Assembly: GCA_050180895.1 (NCBI GenBank)
Contig: JBFXDS010000013.1
Location: forward strand, 1 to 64,000
Direction of reading: 5' to 3'
Length of the DNA stretch: 64,000 nucleotides
Source: JBGPEQ01 sp050180895
Lineage (GTDB): Bacteria; Pseudomonadota; Alphaproteobacteria; Dongiales; Dongiaceae
Shown here: piece by piece, positions 60,774 through 64,000 of the stretch
Numbering within the stretch: position 1 is the stretch's first letter
How the letters are laid out: each line of letters begins with the position of its first letter
The notes under the pieces: model-generated
What the model was told of the DNA's origin: nothing
Seen by the model: only the letters and a program-made list of their open reading frames with translations
Database searches by the model: none
Translations under genes and position numbers: made by a program

Positions 60774-62123
60774 TTGCACCCGCTTCGGTCCAGGCCGACC
60801 GGCGCCCTTTCCGGCGCCGCCCGCGCGCCCGGCGACAAGTCGATCTCGCACCGCGCACTGATGCTGGGTGCCCTTGCGGTGGGCGAGACCAGGATCGAAG
60901 GCCTGCTGGAGGGCGAAGACGTGCTGCGCACGGCCGCGGCCATGCGCGCGCTCGGCGCCAGCGCCGTGCGCGAGGATGACGGCACTTGGCGGGTGCGGGG
61001 CCGTGGCATCGGCGGACTGCAGGAGCCCGCCGAGGTCCTCGACCTCGGCAATGCCGGCACCGGCGCGCGCCTGCTGATGGGGCTGCTCGCCACCCACCCG
61101 CTGACGGCGTTTCTCACCGGCGATGCCTCGCTGCGCGGCCGGCCGATGGTGCGGGTCGCCAAGCCGCTGCAGGAGATGGGCGCGCGGATCGTCGCCCGCG
61201 ACGGCTGCCGGCTGCCGCTGGCGATCATCGGCACGGCCGAGCCGGTGCCGATCAGCTACCGCCTGCCGGTGGCCTCGGCCCAGGTGAAATCAGCCGTCCT
61301 GCTGGCGGGCCTCAATACCCGCGGCGAGACCGCGGTGATCGAGCCCGAGCCGACGCGCGACCACACCGAGCTGATGCTGCGCCAGTTCGGCGTCGAGCTG
61401 CGTGTCGAGATGACGGACGCGGGGCGCCGCACGACGATCGTCGGCCAGCCGGAGATTTCGGGACGCCGCCTCGCGGTGCCGGCCGATCCCTCCTCCGCGG
61501 CCTTCCCGCTCGTCGCCGCGGCGCTGCTGCCGGGTTCGGACGTGACGCTCGCCGGCGTCGGCATCAACCCGCACCGAATCGGCCTGATCGAGACGCTGCG
61601 CGAGATGGGCGCCGACATCGCCTTCGACGGGCGGCGCCGGGAGGCCGGCGAGCCGACCGCCGACATCCGCGTGCGCGGGCACCGCCTGAGCGGGGTGGAG
61701 GTTCCGGCGGCGCGGGCGCCGTCCATGATCGACGAATATCCGGTCCTGGCGGTGGCGGCGGCCGGCGCCGCTGGCACCACGGTGATGCGCGGGCTGGGCG
61801 AGCTGCGGGTCAAGGAGAGCGACCGGCTGGCCGCGATCGCGGCCGGGCTCCGGGCCTGCGGCGTTGCCGTCGAGGACGGCCCCGACAGCCTGGTCGTACA
61901 CGGCAACGGTGGCCGCCCGCGCGGCGGCGGGCGGATCGTGACCCATCTGGACCACCGCATCGCCATGGCCTTCCTGGTCCTGGGCAGCGTGGCGGCGCAG
62001 CCGGTGGAGATCGACGACGGGTCGCCGATCGAGACCAGCTTTCCCGGCTTCCTGCCGTTGATGAACGGCCTCGGGGCTGCGATCGAGCCGATGGCCGGCG
62101 AACGGGCCGCGGCGGGCCGATGA
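60774..62123 (+). CDS. aroA: 3-phosphoshikimate 1-carboxyvinyltransferase (EPSP synthase)
   Basis: 449 aa. PEP + shikimate-3-P to EPSP in aromatic amino acid synthesis. The TTG at 60774 has GGAGG 5 bases upstream and yields LHPLRSRPTGALSGAARAPG then DKSISHRAL; the longer frame is spurious. Motifs NAGTGARLLMGLL and RVKESDRL are present. The sequence after NAGT is GARLL rather than GTAMR of class I, pointing to the class II EPSPS type. Overlaps cmk by 4 bp. Confidence 0.96.
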   Translation: MHPLRSRPTGALSGAARAPGDKSISHRALMLGALAVGETRIEGLLEGEDVLRTAAAMRALGASAVREDDGTWRVRGRGIGGLQEPAEVLDLGNAGTGARLLMGLLATHPLTAFLTGDASLRGRPMVRVAKPLQEMGARIVARDGCRLPLAIIGTAEPVPISYRLPVASAQVKSAVLLAGLNTRGETAVIEPEPTRDHTELMLRQFGVELRVEMTDAGRRTTIVGQPEISGRRLAVPADPSSAAFPLVAAALLPGSDVTLAGVGINPHRIGLIETLREMGADIAFDGRRREAGEPTADIRVRGHRLSGVEVPAARAPSMIDEYPVLAVAAAGAAGTTVMRGLGELRVKESDRLAAIAAGLRACGVAVEDGPDSLVVHGNGGRPRGGGRIVTHLDHRIAMAFLVLGSVAAQPVEIDDGSPIETSFPGFLPLMNGLGAAIEPMAGERAAAGR

Positions 62124-62824
62124 CGGGCACGACAACCGGCGCCCGCGGCCTCCTCGTCATTGCCGTCGATGGCCCCTCCGCCGCGGGCAAGGGGACGCTG
62201 GCCCGCGGCCTCGCCCGGCATTTCGGCCTCGCCTTCCTGGATACCGGGCTGCTCTACCGGGCCGTGGCGGCCCGGGTCCTGGCGGCCGGCCAGGATCCGA
62301 GCCATGCCGCGGCGGCCGAGGCCGCCGCCCAGGCCATCGAATTCGCCGAACTGGAGGCGCCGGGACTGCGCGACGACGCGGTGGCCCAGGCCGCCTCGAG
62401 GGTGGCCGCCCTGCCGGCCGTCCGCGCGGCCCTGCTGGGCCTGCAGCGCCGCTTTGCCGCGGCGCCGCCGCCCGGCCCCGACGGCCAGGTCCGCGGCGCC
62501 GTCCTCGACGGCCGGGACATCGGCACGGTGGTGTGCCCGGACGCGCCGGTGAAGCTGTTCGTGACCGCCAGCCTGGAGGCCCGGGCCCAGCGCCGGCACC
62601 GGGAGTTGCTTGCCCGGAACGGCAAGAGTATATATGCGCGCGTTCTGCAGGACATGAAAGAGCGCGACGAACGCGATGCGACGCGCAACGTCGCGCCCTT
62701 GACCCCGGCGCCGGATGCGTTGGTGCTCGACACCACCGCGCTGAATGCGGAGGCGGCCCTGGCCGTCGCCGTCACTTTCGTCGGCCGGCGCTGGCGGGGC
62801 GAGACGCTGACCATGCTGGCCTAG
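62120..62824 (+). CDS. cmk: Cytidylate kinase
   Basis: 234 aa. Phosphorylates CMP/dCMP. P-loop AVDGPSAAGKGTLAR, CMP-binding LDTGLLYRAVA, LDGRDIGTVVCPDA and LID-region RNGKSIYARVLQDMKERDER-type segment (RDERDATR). aroA-cmk-rpsA order is conserved widely. Confidence 0.97.
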   Translation: MTGTTTGARGLLVIAVDGPSAAGKGTLARGLARHFGLAFLDTGLLYRAVAARVLAAGQDPSHAAAAEAAAQAIEFAELEAPGLRDDAVAQAASRVAALPAVRAALLGLQRRFAAAPPPGPDGQVRGAVLDGRDIGTVVCPDAPVKLFVTASLEARAQRRHRELLARNGKSIYARVLQDMKERDERDATRNVAPLTPAPDALVLDTTALNAEAALAVAVTFVGRRWRGETLTMLA

Positions 62825-62886
62825 CATCCGGCGACTGGGCACCGGACCGAGCCAGCCCTGGAGGACCAGATCACGAGTTGCCGCCC

Positions 62887-62916
62887 GGCCACCCGCGCGT
62901 GGGGGCCGGGGTGGCC
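62887..62916 (+). promoter_or_regulatory. Hairpin in the rpsA leader
   Basis: Perfect 8-bp stem GGCCACCC/GGGTGGCC with a 14-base G-rich loop, 70 bases upstream of rpsA, followed by TGGATGTTTTG. Could be a weak terminator after cmk or a leader structure for S1 autoregulation; neither is proven. Confidence 0.4.
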
Positions 62917-62985
62917 TGGATGTTTTGAAGACCGCCGGAGACAACCGGTCGGCCGGAATAGCTAAGGAAAGGAACTCGACTGACT

Positions 62986-64000
62986 ATGGCAAAAGCCGCG
63001 ACCGCGACCATCCCACCCAAAGAAAACTTTGCCGCGCTACTGCAGGAATCCTTCGGCGGCAGCGGCGGACTCGAGGGCAGCGTCCTCAAAGGCACCGTTG
63101 TCTCCATCGACGGCGACAGCGCCCTGATCGATGTCGGCCTCAAATCCGAAGGCCGCGTGCAATTGAAGGAATTCGCCGCGCCCGGCCAACGGCCGGAGAT
63201 CAAGGTCGGCGACCAGGTCGAGGTCTACCTCGAGCGCATGGAGGACAAGAACGGCGAGGCCGTCCTGAGCCGCGAGAAGGCGCGCCGCGAGGAGGCCTGG
63301 ACGCTGCTCGAGAAGAGCTTCAAGGACAATCAGCGGGTGACCGGCGTGATCTTCGGCCGCGTCAAGGGCGGCTTCACCGTCGACCTCTCGGGCGCCGTGG
63401 CCTTCCTGCCCGGCAGCCAGGTCGACATCCGCCCGGTGCGCGACGTCGGCCCGCTCATGGGCACGCCGCAGCCCTTCCAGATCCTGAAGATGGACCGCTC
63501 GCGCGGCAACATCGTGGTGTCGCGGCGCGCCGTGCTCGAGGAGAGCCGCGCCGAGCAGCGCTCGGAGCTGGTGGCCAGCCTGAAAGAGGGCCAGGTGCTC
63601 CAGGGCGTGGTGAAGAACCTCACCGACTACGGCGCCTTCGTCGACCTCGGCGGCGTCGACGGTCTGCTGCACGTCACGGACATCGCCTGGCGGCGCATCA
63701 ACCATCCGTCGGAGGCGCTGCATATCGGTCAGACCGTGAAGGTGCAGGTGATCCGCTTCAATCCAGAGACGCAGCGCATCTCCCTCGGCATGAAGCAGCT
63801 CGAGGCCGATCCCTGGGAGGGCGTCGAGCTCAAATACCCGGTCGGCGCGAAATTCACGGGACGCGTCACCAACATCACCGACTACGGCGCCTTCGTCGAG
63901 CTGGAGCCGGGCATCGAGGGCCTGGTGCACGTCTCCGAGATGAGCTGGACCAAGAAGAACGTGCATCCCGGCAAGATCGTCTCGACCAGCCAGGAGGTCG
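62986..64000 (+). CDS. rpsA: 30S ribosomal protein S1 (5' part)
   Basis: First 338 codons; the gene runs off the window end. Start MAKAATATIPPKENFAALLQ after AAGGAAAGGA. Four S1 OB-fold repeats are visible: GSVLKGTVVSIDGDSALIDV, RVTGVIFGRVKGGFTVDLSG, GQVLQGVVKNLTDYGAFVDL and GAKFTGRVTNITDYGAFVEL. Brings mRNA to the 30S subunit. Confidence 0.97.
   Translation, partial: MAKAATATIPPKENFAALLQESFGGSGGLEGSVLKGTVVSIDGDSALIDVGLKSEGRVQLKEFAAPGQRPEIKVGDQVEVYLERMEDKNGEAVLSREKARREEAWTLLEKSFKDNQRVTGVIFGRVKGGFTVDLSGAVAFLPGSQVDIRPVRDVGPLMGTPQPFQILKMDRSRGNIVVSRRAVLEESRAEQRSELVASLKEGQVLQGVVKNLTDYGAFVDLGGVDGLLHVTDIAWRRINHPSEALHIGQTVKVQVIRFNPETQRISLGMKQLEADPWEGVELKYPVGAKFTGRVTNITDYGAFVELEPGIEGLVHVSEMSWTKKNVHPGKIVSTSQEV

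Overview
The window comes from a GC-rich (by eye roughly 65-70% GC) Gram-negative bacterium, most likely an alphaproteobacterium of Rhodospirillales type. Pointers are the lptC-lptA-lptB-rpoN-hpf-ptsN order, a DUF1150 gene beside a small heat-shock gene, a TIGR02300-type zinc-ribbon gene beside aroA-cmk-rpsA, an NDUFA9-like gene, long-form HPF and KdsD (Kdo-type LPS). Most of the window is chromosomal housekeeping sequence. The exceptions are a lower-GC accessory stretch around 36.4-39.7 kb and a dispersed palindromic repeat family.

Layout. 0-5.7 kb (minus): translation genes thrS, infC (ATA start), a small membrane protein, rpmI, rplT, a lipoprotein and pheS, the last with its own promoter and an attenuator-like leader. 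5.8-10.3 kb: two tandem J-domain paralogues, an alpha/beta hydrolase, an SDR, a TPR protein and a GST. 10.5-15.7 kb: a MASE1-PAS-PAS histidine kinase, then an ECF sigma factor, its RskA-like anti-sigma, an exported helical protein and a cupredoxin. 15.9-23.3 kb: a secreted TIMP/NTR-like protein, a beta-carbonic anhydrase and gltD-gltB. 23.5-26.2 kb: uppP, an NDUFA9-like protein, tRNA-Leu(CAG) and an RNase D-like exonuclease. 26.4-32.5 kb: kdsD-lptC-lptA-lptB-rpoN-hpf-ptsN (LPS export, sigma-54 and nitrogen PTS). 32.5-35.7 kb: hsp20-DUF1150 and tdh-kbl (threonine to glycine plus acetyl-CoA).

35.7-39.7 kb is accessory in character: a CHG/HGG-STGP-motif protein with an in-frame palindromic repeat, a TerB-like protein, and an overlapping hipA / HTH-fusion pair with its own promoter and operator. 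39.7-47.8 kb: a small exported protein, quinone/azo-type flavin reductases, DUF1772 and MoaF-like proteins, chrA, a LysR regulator, a class III cyclase, an arylamine N-acetyltransferase and a methyltransferase. 48.0-58.3 kb is one long metabolic unit: an ABC importer (binding protein, two permeases, a 58-residue membrane protein, two ATPases) followed by dhaL, dhaM, HPr, PtsI, a small helix-turn-helix protein and dhaK. The PTS phosphate chain PEP-PtsI-HPr-DhaM-DhaL/DhaK is therefore encoded with a transporter for an unknown, perhaps triose- or polyol-like, substrate. 58.3-64 kb: an MltF-like lytic transglycosylase, tRNA-Ala(GGC), a TIGR02300 protein, aroA, cmk and the start of rpsA.

Two observations stand out. 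First, six copies of an exactly 83-bp palindromic element (27-bp arms, 29-bp core) all sit between co-oriented neighbouring genes, and most arm changes are paired between arms. Second, the hipA locus pairs a HipA-type kinase with an HTH protein that carries a large extra C-terminal domain.
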